Part shown: piece by piece, positions 37,104 to 48,239 of the stretch
How positions within the stretch are numbered: position 1 is the first letter of the stretch
Layout: each line of letters opens with the position of its first letter
DNA from: Psococerastis gibbosa
Lineage: Eukaryota > Arthropoda > Insecta > Psocodea > Psocidae
NCBI GenBank assembly: GCA_963971405.1
Contig: OZ020488.1
Location: 27,671,089-27,735,088 of the forward strand
Reading direction: 5' to 3'
DNA length: 64,000 nucleotides
Translations under genes and position numbers: made by a program
The notes under the pieces: generated by a model
What the model was told of the DNA's origin: nothing
Seen by the model: only the letters and a program-made list of their open reading frames with translations
Databases searched by the model: none

Positions 37104-37392
37104 CAGCGGCGTAAAGTTTTAGAATGATGGCGGGGGTAAAACTAATTATACCATATGACGTCATCAGGCAGGATAAGGAAAAATTAAAGATATAAGTGCA
37201 AAATAGTAGGGTTTTACGGATTTAATAGTAGTAAAGTATAGCTGTAGATTTTACAAAGCCAACAAAGGAGTTCTTATATTCATATTGCTGCAAAGGGGCC
37301 CGGGAAGACATGAACCACGTCTTACATTACTCGAGGCTGGGGGGGGGGGGCAAGTTGGACCGTGCCCCCCCCCCCCCAACTTTACGCCCCTG
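37104..37392. mobile_element. hAT-like mini-element, 289 bp, 8-bp TSD
   Basis: Starts CAGCGGCGTAAAGTT and ends AACTTTACGCCCCTG (one mismatch). Flanked by an exact GTGTTTAG duplication at 37096-37103 and 37393-37400. A G run followed by a C run sits inside the right end (about 37340-37378), itself a potential hairpin. No transposase. The CAGSGGCG ends and 8-bp TSD are hAT hallmarks. Confidence 0.85.
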
Positions 37393-37643
37393 GTGTTTAG
37401 TAAGGAAAACGTATATCTTTATAGTATCGTATTTTACACAAAATCTGTCTGACCCAGAAACAGTGAAATGATTCAGATTAATAACTTAATAAACTTCACA
37501 ATGAGTATTATTTCAAACTAAATTTTTTGGTAGCACTGATGTTGAATTACGTTGCTGCTTACAATGCAAATTTGTTGTGATATTTCGGGGCATTGAAACT
37601 ATCATTTCCTAATCGTCCAGTACGTACTAGGGTTACTTTAGGG

Positions 37644-37720
37644 CAGGGGTTGGCAACCTTTAACTGCTAGCAGGGCCACAAATGCTGCCGGAGTATCAGT
37701 GCGGGCCGCACGTATTTTCA
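37644..37720. mobile_element. hAT terminal fragment (CAGGGGTTGGCAACC)
   Basis: CAGGGGTTGGCAACCTTTAA followed by GGGCCACA and GCGGGCCGCACG. This is the familiar left-end organisation of a widespread hAT group with terminal CAGGGGT-GGCAA. No matching right end was found nearby, so the fragment is truncated. Confidence 0.6.
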
Positions 37721-37724
37721 TATG

Positions 37725-38795
37725 TACGGATATGTACTTTCAATATTTGAAATTGAACGCATATCTAAATTTTAAATACAATCATGTCATTTGGGAAAGA
37801 CTGTGTGCTTGGTGTGACACATTTGCAGGCTTGTCATACCTGTAAAGGTTTTTAAATCAAGCTTTGCAGCAGCCCTACCACGGCGCGTAAAAAATAACAT
37901 ATCCGGGAATAAGATCAAATCATTTTAAATAAACCTCAATGAATGTAACTTTACTTACGAGAAGAATACATTACTATTACAGATCTTAATAATTAACTGT
38001 TGGCACTGTTGCATATGCTTAACTTATGCATAACTTCTTTCTGTGCTCAGTGGTGCCAACATTACAAAACAAAATTAATTTCGTCTGCAGGGAGAGGGCA
38101 ATTTTAACATCCGCATTAAAATGGGTTAAATAATTCCCGGGGTAAGTTATTCCTTAAACGCCGTGGTGGGACTGCAACAGGTTTATTTTTTTAGTTAATT
38201 TCGTTCAGTAATGAGACTAGTAATTGTATAATTACAACTGCGCTAGTTACGATACCGTTTGTCATCGTTAATAAAACTTGAGCATATGCTTGAGAGGCGT
38301 CATCATTTATTAGTCGGCTGCGATGATGTGCAGACATGTATTTAATGGATGCATGCGGAGGTTGGTTGCTTGGTAACATGGGGGAATACTGGAAAAGCTT
38401 ACTGCATATTAAAGTGAAGGGAATATTAGATGACGATGACACCTCAAATGGCTGTTGATTATGCATGAGGCTTCCCGACAAAATTTGCGGTGCCTTCAAT
38501 TCTGGTCTGGTCGCTGTTTCGACACAGCAGTAGAAATTTCATTTTGCCAAACCTTCGTCGCTTCCCATGCTACCGACTATGAAACGGGAGGTTGACATTC
38601 GAGATCAATTTAAAAAGGATGCATTTTCTACCAGCGGGCCTACTATGGCGATTGTTGTAAATTTTAACCTGGCATTAAAAATGTAAACAAGATAATTTTA
38701 GATTGGACTTTGCGCCAACGGCCTTACCATGTCGATTCCATTAGAGCAGAGCATGTTTCAAACTGCGGCAACTTGGTATAGTGTGCACAGCGTTG
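37725..38795. other. No recognisable gene
   Basis: AT-rich; includes MITE-like debris (GGGCCTACTATGGCGATT near 38636) also echoed near 39150 and 10600. Confidence 0.4.
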
Positions 38796-38799
38796 GCAG

Positions 38800-39040
38800 G
38801 GGAACCTGGTGGGGCATGATAACGCGCTTAGGCAGTATAAGTCGAGTCCTGGTCACCTCCGATCTAATCGTGTGACTTTACCATGTTCCCCAAGTGGTTC
38901 GGAATCCACTATAATCAGGAGGTCCACCCTGTTAGTCAACTCCCCTTTCCCCGAGGTGATAGAGTCTGCCCTATGGGTGCCTCAAGTTAACAAACAGACT
39001 CACTCCCCCCGCCAGGCTGACAGGGTTGCTTAAAGCAGAA
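38800..39040. repeat. GC-richer dispersed repeat, copy 1
   Basis: A GC-richer block with CCCGAGGTGATAGAGTCTGCC and GGTGCCTCAAGTTAAC. It corresponds to CCTAGGTGATTGCC and TTTTGAGGCTAACGGGCTCA in the block at 44870-45103. The class is unknown. Confidence 0.4.
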
Positions 39041-39299
39041 ATGCTCAAAGCAGGCGTTAGAAACAACAGCAATAACAGATTGGACTTTGCTATTCAAATT
39101 TGTTTTGTTGAAATTTTTAACCCCAAGAATAAGTTAATACTAAACAGCATAGTAGGCCCGCAAGCATAGGTTTATCAAACCCTTAAATAAATGAATAATA
39201 ATTAAGTTCGTCAAATAAGCAGTTTCAGGTACCTATGCCATAGTAGGGAGCCTCACTGATAGTTGCAGAAAGTTTTACTAATGATATGATATCATATTC

Positions 39300-39760
39300 A
39301 AGCAATTTTGGGAAGTTATTAGCATTTCCCGCCGCTCTCAGTTCCTTTGGAAGGTTTCGGAAATAGGCGAAGCTCACTTTTGGCTGTGCGCGGTGCTGGC
39401 CTTATTACAACGTCTCCCCGTTGTCTCGGGGCGTGGGTGTCCCCGTTTTGCTTGAATATCTCCCACACCTCAGGTCATAAAATTTGTAATATACATATAT
39501 GAACGTAAAGACTTGGGACTGCCATGATTTTTAATGTCATGAAGTGAGAGCGAGGTCCTAGTTTTAGCACGTTGCGGAACCCCTCTTTTGCAACCTTAGC
39601 ACAGCGTCCATGTTTCCAACGGATGTCCCTCCCCAGGCCAATATGCCGTAATTTCTTTGACTCATTGGCCTGGAGGGCAACCTCAGGAGAAATCACGGAA
39701 CCAAGGCGTCTGACTACAATGAGGCCACGTGTGTCTAGTTTGTTCGGTGTCTAGGTGCAT
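39300..39760 (-). pseudogene. Decayed LINE reverse transcriptase C-terminus
   Basis: On the minus strand the segment reads through frameshifts as the end of a jockey/CR1-type ORF2. One frame gives AWGGTSVGNMDAVLRLQKRG, the '.WG......V...QK..' block; the next gives NVLKLGPRSHFMTLKIMAVP then SLYVHICIL; a third ends YFRNLPKELRAAGN. The order is right for the region after the RT domain. Several frame changes and a stop make it nonfunctional. Confidence 0.7.
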
Positions 39761-39974
39761 TCCTAAAAATTATTTATTATACGCTTTGACCGTACCTTCA
39801 CGGTAGAAGAAAGACGCGGTTACCACATTATCCCAAATAGCGCAATGTATAGTGAGAGGTTTGAGAGGATCCCCCACCTGCCCTAAATGGGCTGTCGTGC
39901 ACGGCGTTTATTTGTAGTCCCTTATCTCGTTTATTTATTATTTATTTGTTTGTGCAAGAGACAAATTTGACTTA

Positions 39975-40195
39975 TAAATAAAGAAAGAAAGACTTTTTGT
40001 TGTTTCTATTGCTAAGCCAACCTAGCGGAGTTAGAGCTATAGAGCCCTCTCTTACAATAAACTAGGTAGGCCCGGGACCGCCTGCTTTACATGCCCTCCG
40101 AAGCATGGCCAGAAAATGTAGCCAGTGTGGGACTCGAACCAATAACCTTTCGGGTGAAAGTCAGAGTCTGTACCACTACGCTATATGTCTTGACC
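39975..40195 (-). repeat. tRNA-derived SINE
   Basis: The minus strand has a Pol III A box (TAGCGTAGTGGTA, 40183-40171) and B box (GGTTCGAGTCC, 40140-40130) about 30 nt apart, as in a tRNA head. A unique body follows (GGCATGTAAAGCAGGCGGTC) and the element ends in a TTTCTTTCTTTATTTAT-type tail near 39985. A headless copy lies at 9888-9980. SINEs encode nothing and rely on a partner LINE for transposition. Confidence 0.85.
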
Positions 40196-40734
40196 TTATC
40201 TTATCTGAATGACTTTACAATGGTTTTTCTTTTGGTTTATGCAGTTACTTTTAGTCAGTGCAGTATAAGCATATGTACTGTTCGCCCAGAAAAGTTTGCA
40301 AATGTCCATGAAAATATCCCTTAATGCTTTACCAAGTCGGGGACAAGTCCCGCCTCTCCATATAAATTCCCTATGCTGCATTTTCAAATCAGATAGAACT
40401 ACTTTGCATGTGTTTGTATACACAAAACTTACGGGGGTTCCCTTCCAAATTTAATGCATTAAGGTCACAAGTGGAGATTGCTTATTTTTTTAGCTAAAAT
40501 TGTCGATCTGTTGCACTTTTTACGAATTCACGACTCCAATGTCAAAATTAACATTAAAATTTTCTGAATATTAGTTAATTGTCTTCAACTACTGTAGCAA
40601 CGTTAGTGGAACGGGTTTAGGATCATCATAGAACAAAATCAAAGCAATATTTATTGTTATAAATATTATTAGTGATGCTTTTCTAGAATTTGAGAAATTT
40701 ATAAAATTTTCATCTTACCACACTGTGTTATAAA

Positions 40735-41025
40735 ATGGATCAACTTGAAAGTAGACAGTTAATATCGAAGTTAAGGGCATTCAGACCACAGAAAAGAGTG
40801 TTAAGTCTTACCAAAGGAAGCAGGCCTAGTAAGAGGAAGCAACTGAAGCAACATTTCCGCATGAACCGTTTAGTAAGGCAAGCAAATTCACTAGGAGGCA
40901 TGAATGATGCTCTTAAATCTTTGCGAACTACATATATATATACAGAGTCTAGGAGTCCGTCGAGGTATAAAATCAACAAAAATATAAATACTACAATAAT
41001 CTCGACGAATGTGATGAAAGTATGA
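40735..41025 (+). pseudogene. Transposase N-terminal fragment (Tc1/mariner-like)
   Basis: A 96-codon frame starting at an ATG inside the left TIR. It is Lys/Arg-rich near residues 15-45 (SKRKQLKQHF), consistent with a DNA-binding N-terminus, but no clear helix-turn-helix can be named. The first 8-9 codons are mirrored in the right TIR. It ends at a stop well before the catalytic region, which is in another frame. Confidence 0.5.
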
Positions 41026-41206
41026 TAAGGAACCCCATAACTATGTATATTCATCCTAGGATGATTGCTGACTGTTAAGCTTGGACACCCTGCGACAAGA
41101 AATATTTGAGCTTGATGGTCGTTACCAAATGCCCAAGGAGAGCCTCCGCGTATTTATCACGAGGCGTCTTCATTTCAGGTAAAATAAAAAACACAACCAG
41201 TCGGTT

Positions 41207-41461
41207 GTGGCGACTATTATAAATACACGCATCAGAAGTGCAGCAGAAACAAAGAAGTCACAATTTAAATGCTGTGCAGATTTAAGATGTTTGACAAAAT
41301 ACAACGTCTTGGTCGAGTCGCCACGCACGCTTTCTTGGCGTTATAGGTATTTACAAGGAATCCGAAACGCCCGGTCTGAAGGAAATCGCATTGTATACCT
41401 TGACGAGACCGTTATTGGTGTGATACACAGAAACTCTATTCTGTGGCTTGAACGCTCTTAA
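41207..41461 (+). pseudogene. Transposase catalytic fragment, first Asp only
   Basis: This frame contains SWRYRYLQGIRNARSEG followed by RIVYLDET, the motif around the first catalytic aspartate of IS630/Tc1/mariner transposases (residue 66 of the open stretch). The frame opens with a GTG, not a real start, and lies in a different frame from the N-terminal piece. It stops at 41461 where the right TIR begins, so the second and third catalytic residues are absent. The protein would be inactive. Internal deletion is the likely cause. Confidence 0.75.
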
Positions 41462-41949
41462 GTTAACTTTCTACTTTCAAGTTGATCCATTTTATAACAC
41501 AGTATGGTAAGATGAAAATTTTATAAATTTCTCAAATTCAAGAAACGCATCACTAATAATATTTATAACAATAAATATTGCTTTGATTTTGTTCTATGAT
41601 GATCCTAAAACCGTTACACTAACGTTGCTACAGTAGTTGAAGACAATTAACTAACATTCAGAAAATTTTAATTTTAATTTTGACATTGGAGTCGTGAATT
41701 CGAAAAAAGTGGAACAGATCGACAATTTTAGCTAAAAAAATAAGCAATGTCCACTTGTGACCATAATGCATTAAATTTGGAATGGAACCCCCGCAAGTTT
41801 TGTGTATACAAACACATGCAAAGTAGTTCTATCTGATTTGAAAATGCAGCATAGGGAATTTACATGGAGAGGCGGGACTTGTCCCCGACTTGGTAAAGCA
41901 TTAAGGGATATTTTCATGTGCATTTCAAACTTTTCTGGGCGAACAGTAA

Positions 41950-43425
41950 CCATTTTGCTTGAAGCAAAGTTGGGATCAGGGTTACGTTTAAACTGTCCGA
42001 TTATCCGTGATTCGTAAATTATAAAATAAAATCGACAATACCGAACACCGAATGCAGACAGCAGTTAACACTATTCCAGACACTTGATGGAAACAAAGCT
42101 GCATAATCAATGCATAATTTCTCCATCATTCTGGTAAGTGGTAAACTATGTAAGTAAACTATTTCGGTTATGTCAGGCACCAACTACCATTTGAATATTT
42201 AGACAATGCAAATTGTGCTGACGTATAAATCAGGATTAACGAGTATTCAAACATTTCTACGATATGCACAATATTGTTAAGCTCTATAGCAGCATAAATT
42301 CTGCTGCTCTATTTGCTGCTTTATCGATTTGGTGAGGATTAGTGAGGAACGGAGAGAAATGCCGCTTGGTTTTCAGTGCAGAATGAAAATATGAAGAGTG
42401 TTTTTTTCTCAGATCTTCAATTCAGGGAAGCTTCAGTCATACTTTCAACGAATTAAATGAAAAAATTATGGTCTTTCTAAAATGTAAAAAATGTCATTTA
42501 GTTGTGCATGGTTGCTAAAATAAATATTTTATTTTATGAAACTTTAAAATTAAATTTTTTGACTTCAAGTAAAAAGTTTCAGATTTACCTATATATAAAT
42601 TTGCACCCGGAACTTGCCTTGATGTAATTTACTTAATTAATTACATGCAGAATGGCATTAGAAATCGCCCTAGCTGCAGTCATTCCTTATTTATTTTCCG
42701 CTTGTCTGCCAATGTATGGTTATGCTACGTTATGAAATAGCAACGGTTGGTTAGCAAAAGCAGCGGAATTCATTAAATGCACCATTTACTTCTCAAATTT
42801 GAATCAAATGCTTCGACAGGAAAGGTTCTGCTTTAAGGAATGTTTCGGTAATGGAAGAGACGGTAAAGGTTATGAATACGATACATTTACCTTTGACTTC
42901 CACCTTTTACCATTGAACCAATCACTCCTGTTTATAGATTCCACTTGATGTATTTTAAAAAGTACTCATCAATATTAAGGTGGTCAGATTTTTGAAAAAA
43001 GGAAATCAGTACAGGAGTCGGGGTCGAAGGAGGCCGGATTTTTTTATTGGTATTAAATGGATAGGTTTTTAAACCAATTCCTGCAATGGCAATAGATTAA
43101 AAGAATTTTGTGGTTAAGTTTTTCTTGTAGCGTAGGCCTATGATCATAATTTCATTGATGATCGGGAGATTTAGGTAGGTGCTGATTGAAATTTGAAACG
43201 AAAGTTCTGTCCATCATAAAATATCAGTACATTATGGTATTTTTCACAAATCAAATAAGTATACAGGAAAATTTCATAATTCATTACTGTACTGATAAAA
43301 TCAGTATATATGGTCACCAAAGCAATATGCCGAAGGCAGAGGGCAAACGAAATGTTTTCAGATGCTTAGTGGATTTTTATTTCAGTATGATTTTTTGCAA
43401 ATTTACTGGGATTGCTTGTACCTCT
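41950..43425. other. No recognisable gene or element
   Basis: AT-rich with short ORFs. Confidence 0.45.
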
Positions 43426-43426
43426 C

Positions 43427-43740
43427 GAATTCTTCTTCGTCCTTAAATGCCTCTTTATCGAAAATTGGCGATTATCTTGACAATTGATGTCATGACGATT
43501 GAAATAGGGAATTGTAATGCAGTGAATTCCCGTTGCCTTCGGCATCCTTATGCCGTTGACTCTTCAGTGAGTTCCTCCGCCTTCAGGGCCAGTTTCCCAA
43601 CCCCAAGGCATAAGAGTGCCCTGCACAGAGAAGACCGGCTCTACTTTAGTCCCGTATCTGTTGAGCCGCCATTATGCTTTTCCAGGGATTTTCGCCTTTA
43701 CTCAGAAGCTCAACTACTTTGAATAACCTCCATTACCATT
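43427..43740 (-). repeat. Putative retroposon 3' end and GC-richer block
   Basis: Minus-strand 3' end ...CATTTAAGGACGAAGAAGAAT resembles the minus-strand end at 46290-46350 (GGCCATTAAAGAAGAAGAAG); (GAA)n tails like this are common in LINEs. The adjoining GC-richer stretch (43515-43690) is not recognised as coding. Assignment weak. Confidence 0.35.
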
Positions 43741-43744
43741 GGGC

Positions 43745-44865
43745 CTATGGACTGTTTACGGTAAAAGACTGCATCAGCATTTACCGGAGTTCAAGGGGGT
43801 AAATTCGAGGAGGAATCTGCATACCACAGTGTTTAATGCTAAAAGCCTTTGAAATTATTTCGAAAGCTTTTAACCATTTCAATTTATACGTGCTTTCGTT
43901 GACCCTTTGCTCTTTAGGTACCAGTGGTAATCTTTGGGGAATTTGAGGGTGACAGCCTTGCGGTCTATCCTAGGTTTTGGACGTTTGGGTGCGTAAGCAC
44001 TTAGAGATGTATTGTTGACGATTTAGTAAGTTTAACCCAAAGATAGTAAAATTGATAAGCTAAGTAAGACTGATAGCGGTGAGAGTTGAAATGGCATAGG
44101 AAATGACAAAGGTGGCAAAAGGAAATATGAGTATGTCGGGTTCCAGAATAAAAAAAAAACAAATTGAGGCAAATGAAGAACAAGTTCTGAGCTCTTGACC
44201 TGGCAATCTTAATAGCTTTATTATGATTAAATATTTAATTGGCTTGTAAAGAGAACCTCCAAGCTTAATCAAGTACAACATTTTGTCGCTTCATTGCATA
44301 AAAGTACGTATTCTAGGTTCCCTTAATTCCAACTGTAGCTATTAAGAATAAATAATTATGAAGCCTAAGAGCTACAGCAGATGTAGTGCGAGAATCCAAT
44401 ATCTTGAAAAGTTCCCTCCGCCCCCAATTATACAAGTGTACATTCGTACTGCAAATTATGAATAGGGGCGCGCTCGACTCGTGCGGCGTTTCCCCCCATG
44501 AATCATGATGGAATATAGCAGCAGTAATTTGTTGTTTGCCGTTTCCGTTGGTAATTAAAGCGTACATATTGACGTTCCTTGTACTCACGCCCGAAAGAAA
44601 TCTCGATTTGTCCATATTTGGGGATGGAGAAGCTGTCGAATTCGAATGAATTTTTTCGACTACTTTTTTAAACAAAATTTAATACGCACAGGACTATAAT
44701 ATTATTGCAATGAGCGACGGTGCTCTTACTCGTAATAAAAGATTGGTGAAATGAAATAAAATATTAGGCGAGCTTGTTGGCAGCACAGTGGAATCAGAGG
44801 AACCTTGAGGAATGGGTTACACCATTATTATTTAGATCCATACATTGAAGATTGGCCACTCTTAC
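43745..44865. other. No recognisable gene or element
   Basis: AT-rich; a 120-codon minus-strand frame (44313-44675) lacks known motifs. Confidence 0.4.
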
Positions 44866-44869
44866 AGCC

Positions 44870-45600
44870 GGCTGCCCAGGCCTGACGCCTTGGTTTGGTT
44901 AGAATGCCTTCTCCTAGGTGATTGCCTTTTGAGGCTAACGGGCTCACCTACCCGAGTGAGTGCTTATTTAATGGCTGTATTTTCTCGCCATGTCACTGTG
45001 GTATCACTGTGGCTTTTCCAGACAAGTCTGTACCACTAAACCTGTCCCCACGCCCTAAACCACTGCCGCTGCTTGGTCGGGGGCTGCTTATTCATTGCCG
45101 CTAGGGTGGGGTTTCCACCGACCTCTCATTGCAGAATGCACTTACGTTGACGTGGTAGCAGACATTCAAGACTTAGACGTTTCCACCGACCTCGCATTAC
45201 AGAATGCACATGACATTGACGGAAATTTTTGTTTTACTCTATGCCATAGATAAATTTGATCAATGATCATAGAGTAAAATCAGAAACAAACAAACTAAAA
45301 TAGGATATGTTTAGTACAAACATTTTAATAGATTTCTATAAAAAGAAAAATTCAATGTCATTTGCAATCTGCAATGAGAGGTCGGTGGAAAACCCGCCTA
45401 AGTCTTTAATGACTGTTACCACGTCAACGTAAGTGCATTCTGCAATGAGAGGTCGGTGGAAACCCCGCCTAACCATTACTATCTGGTGGCCGTGTCACTA
45501 TCCGCCACCAGCCAGTAGCTCTGCCCTACAAACAATTTTTTATTAACGTGGCAAGTTGGGTCCGCCACCGTCCCATAAAGCTTTTGGTTACTCTCTTCAC
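44870..45600. repeat. GC-richer dispersed repeat, copy 2, split by a MITE
   Basis: GC-richer sequence at 44870-45103 (CCGGCTGCCCAGGCCTGACG...) resumes after the MITE at 45470-45600 (TGGTGGCCGTGTCACTATCC...). Parts align with 38800-39040. No coding signal. The MITE insertion is younger than the host repeat. Confidence 0.4.
45104..45469. mobile_element. Harbinger-like MITE, GGCGGGGTTTCCACCG family (copy 2)
   Basis: Starts GGGTGGGGTTTCCACCGACC and ends GGTGGAAACCCCGCC; interior as in copies 1 and 3 (AACATTTTAATAGATTTC). Flanks read CTA on the left and TAA on the right, so no clean 3-bp duplication is seen. Arms are more degenerate than in the other copies. Confidence 0.75.
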
Positions 45601-45604
45601 ACTT

Positions 45605-47114
45605 GTTATGGTACATCTGCATTGAATTCAGGGTGTAACTTTCCGCTTACAGTTGGCTTTTTTTGTTCTAGGTAAGGCTACGTTGTTGAAAATGGACTAT
45701 AACAAATTTAAGTCTAACAGGTGAAAATAGCATGCTACACCGTTTGAGGTAAGTAATCAAATGTTAATTATGTGGAGTATTTAATAATTCTGTGAAGTGC
45801 TCTCCCTGACGTAAAGTTATAATTTTGCAGTTGTTTCCTTGTTACCCTCTGGCCCTCGCCCATGAACAGAATACAAATTTGCGATGTATACCTATGCTAG
45901 TACACATAATTTGAACTAAGTTTACGTTATTTAACAAAGGGCTAGTTGGACATAAATTTCCTGTTGTGTTAATAGTCATTAGAGGTAGGGGCCCATTGTT
46001 TAAAAATCTTGGATTAGGTACCATAAGAAAACTATTGAGTTTCATTTGGCGCGAAAGTTTAAGGTCTAAATATGGCGTTTTTCTATTGGTCCCCTGCTTC
46101 CGCAAGCAAATCATATGGAGGTGCATAAGTTTTTTTGTGAAAAAGGTAGGATAAATAAGGGGCTCGGTTGTATTCAACTGTTTGCCAGTGTTGTTGCGCA
46201 ATACTGTCGTAATATCGTTGGATTCTCAAAAATTAATATTCAGCATATCGGTAGGTTTTTCGTGCATGCATGCTATTCCTCTTATAGATATGCTCCCAAT
46301 CTTCTTCTTCTTTAATGGCCTCTTCTATCAAACATTGGTGATCGTCATGGCAAAATGGCAAATTAATTAAATTTGTTAATACCATAAATACATTCGTTCA
46401 AGGCTAGGTTAGTGCGCCCGGTATGTGTTATAGGGAAGTTAACAAAGGCTTTACTGACAAGTTAAGTGACCCTTACAGCGGGATCTAAAAAATATTTACT
46501 GGACGAATTCTCGAATCTGCCCAAAAGTGATTCCATAGCATTTTCTGTCCTATGGTGGCGCTGCGCGGTGTTATGAATAGGCCTACAGTATGAAATGGAA
46601 AATCGGATATAAAAGGTTTTTGTGGCGCTTAACTCTGCTGCTATCTGGTGAGCCCCGATTAATGATTCATTGCGTTCGGCGAGAGAGAACAATACGTGTA
46701 TACCTAAGTATAGGCAATCGATAATGACTTTTTACCCATCAAATGATTCACACTCTCAGGTTTATGGTCCATTAAATCCGAAAAAAATCCTCTTAAAAGC
46801 TGTCCTTTTTTCCGCCTGGTCTGTTTGTGAATGTTGAAATGGATACTTGCTGATTTCGCAGTGTTCATTAACCCTTTTCCTTTAACTTCCCTTTTCCCTC
46901 AAGAATGCTCTGTAATTATTTGGATTGGAAATACTTAGTGAACTGGTCTAGAGACGATGTTATTCTTCCTTAAGCGTTTATTGTCCTTGCTTCCCTTATT
47001 ACATATTAATACTACGCCACTAACCCACCCCGACTTATGGTACATTTCGTAAAGCTGGAGTTCGAATGGAATTTGAAAGCAGTGAACAGAAAAAAAACCT
47101 TTTTAAATATGATT
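45605..47114. other. No gene; probable LINE tail at 46290-46350
   Basis: AT-rich. At 46295-46350 the minus strand reads ...GATGACCATTGCC-type sequence into AAAGAAGAAGAAG, a probable retroposon 3' end. Otherwise nothing recognised. Confidence 0.4.
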
Positions 47115-47122
47115 AGCTTATG

Positions 47123-47178
47123 CAGGGACAGATCCAGCCCATTTGGGGGCAGCTACCTCCCTGCCCCCCCCCCCCCTG
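47123..47178. mobile_element. 56-bp micro-hAT element with 8-bp TSD
   Basis: CAGGG at 47123 and CCCTG at 47178 bound a 56-bp insert (including a 14-base C run). It is flanked by exact AGCTTATG duplications at 47115-47122 and 47179-47186. The start CAGGGACAGATCCA is typical of hAT ends. This looks like an extreme internal-deletion derivative or a near-complete excision remnant. Confidence 0.75.
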
Positions 47179-47639
47179 AGCTTATGACTTATGAGACAAC
47201 GTGAAACCTGGTAAATGAGGTTTTTGTCGGTTTATGGCTTATTCCCTTCTCCATGAACACTCATCTACCGTTGTTAGTCAAGTAGTCCACAGTCCATGCT
47301 CGTAGTGCGGAGTGCTGATGAGAAGAAGTAATTATTCGTACAATGGCCTCTTAGAAAATCATGAGATTTAAACATGAAACTCTGTAAGTCTCACTGTACA
47401 AGTATATTGCATTCTTTTGTCCAACCTATTGACCTAAAAAAGCATTCAAAGGTATAGAAGTTAAAGCCATGAAGTTTCAAACCTACTTAAAAATGAGACT
47501 GAGGTTTTTTTTACGGAGGGCGGAATGTACCCGTGCGTGCATTTTGCGGCTAGCCGACATGGGAATTACAAGCTATAACTACAGTTCATTCTGTTGAAAA
47601 GCCCTGCCTTAAGCGAAAAACGTGCTACTAGTTTCTGCG

Positions 47640-47794
47640 GGTGTGGAATGAGCGCGATAACATGTCCTTCTCACAGTCCATAGTGGAGGATGCGGGGAGC
47701 AGGGATGCTGGAGTTCGGGGAGGGGGATGGGTGGGGGGTGCGGCGAGGGAGTCTGTCCGCGAGAGCTCTAGTTGTGTGCCTCATCTCGCCGCGA
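47640..47794. other. GC-rich island
   Basis: A locally GC-rich, CpG-containing block (GGGGAGGGGGATGGGTGGGG, CTCGCCGCGAGAG) in AT-rich surroundings. It could be a promoter or first exon of an unseen gene or part of an element; nothing decides between these. Confidence 0.3.
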
Positions 47795-48231
47795 GAGTTC
47801 GCAGCCTCCCACGTATTTCCCCACTGAATACGCCCCTGTTTTACCCCAGGTTCACAACAACCCCCTTGTGCTACGCAACTGGTTCACGTGATTATGGTGA
47901 TTACTAGTCTGGTATTTGGATTATTTTCGTGATGGTGATTCATGTACAAATGTAATGGTTTCCCCTAACCAGTGCCTTTTTTTTAAGGTTTATGGTAGGC
48001 TCTAATTGGGGTTGAGTTCGCAGCCTCCCGCATATTTCCTCACTAAATACGCCCCTGTTTTACTCCAGGTTCACAACAACTCCCTTGTGCTACGCAACTG
48101 ATTCGCGTGATTATGGTGATTACTAGTCTGGCATTTGGATTATTTTCGTGATGGTGATTCATGTACGAATGTAATGGTTTCCTCTAGCCAGTGCCTTTTT
48201 TAAAAGGTTTATAGTAGACTTTAATTGGGTT
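47795..48231. repeat. Tandem duplication, 219-bp unit x2
   Basis: Units at 47795-48013 and 48014-48231 begin GAGTTCGCAGCCTCCC and are strongly similar throughout (shared GTGATGGTGATTCATGTAC). The array abuts the GC-rich island on its left, so the first unit's start may have been copied from its edge. Confidence 0.9.
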
Positions 48232-48239
48232 TGAGAGTG

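Larger units (their letters stand above)
40278..41946. mobile_element. Tc1/mariner-like transposon with ~480-bp TIRs
   Basis: The ends CTGTTCGCCCAGAAAAG and its complement are flanked by TA (40276-40277 and 41947-41948), the target duplication of the IS630/Tc1/mariner superfamily. The inverted repeats are very long, about 40278-40760 and 41462-41946, and nearly identical to each other by eye. Between them about 700 bp carries a broken transposase. The long, near-identical TIRs suggest fairly recent activity, driven by a transposase supplied elsewhere. Confidence 0.9.

Noticed and set aside
37644-38200. Complete hAT element starting CAGGGGTTGGCAACC
   Set aside because: No complementary right end or matching 8-bp flank could be found downstream, so only the terminal fragment is called.
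41207-41461. Functional transposase
   Set aside because: No proper start, wrong frame relative to the N-terminal part, and two of the three catalytic residues are missing.
44313-44675. 120-codon minus-strand ORF
   Set aside because: No recognised domain; no splice or regulatory context.
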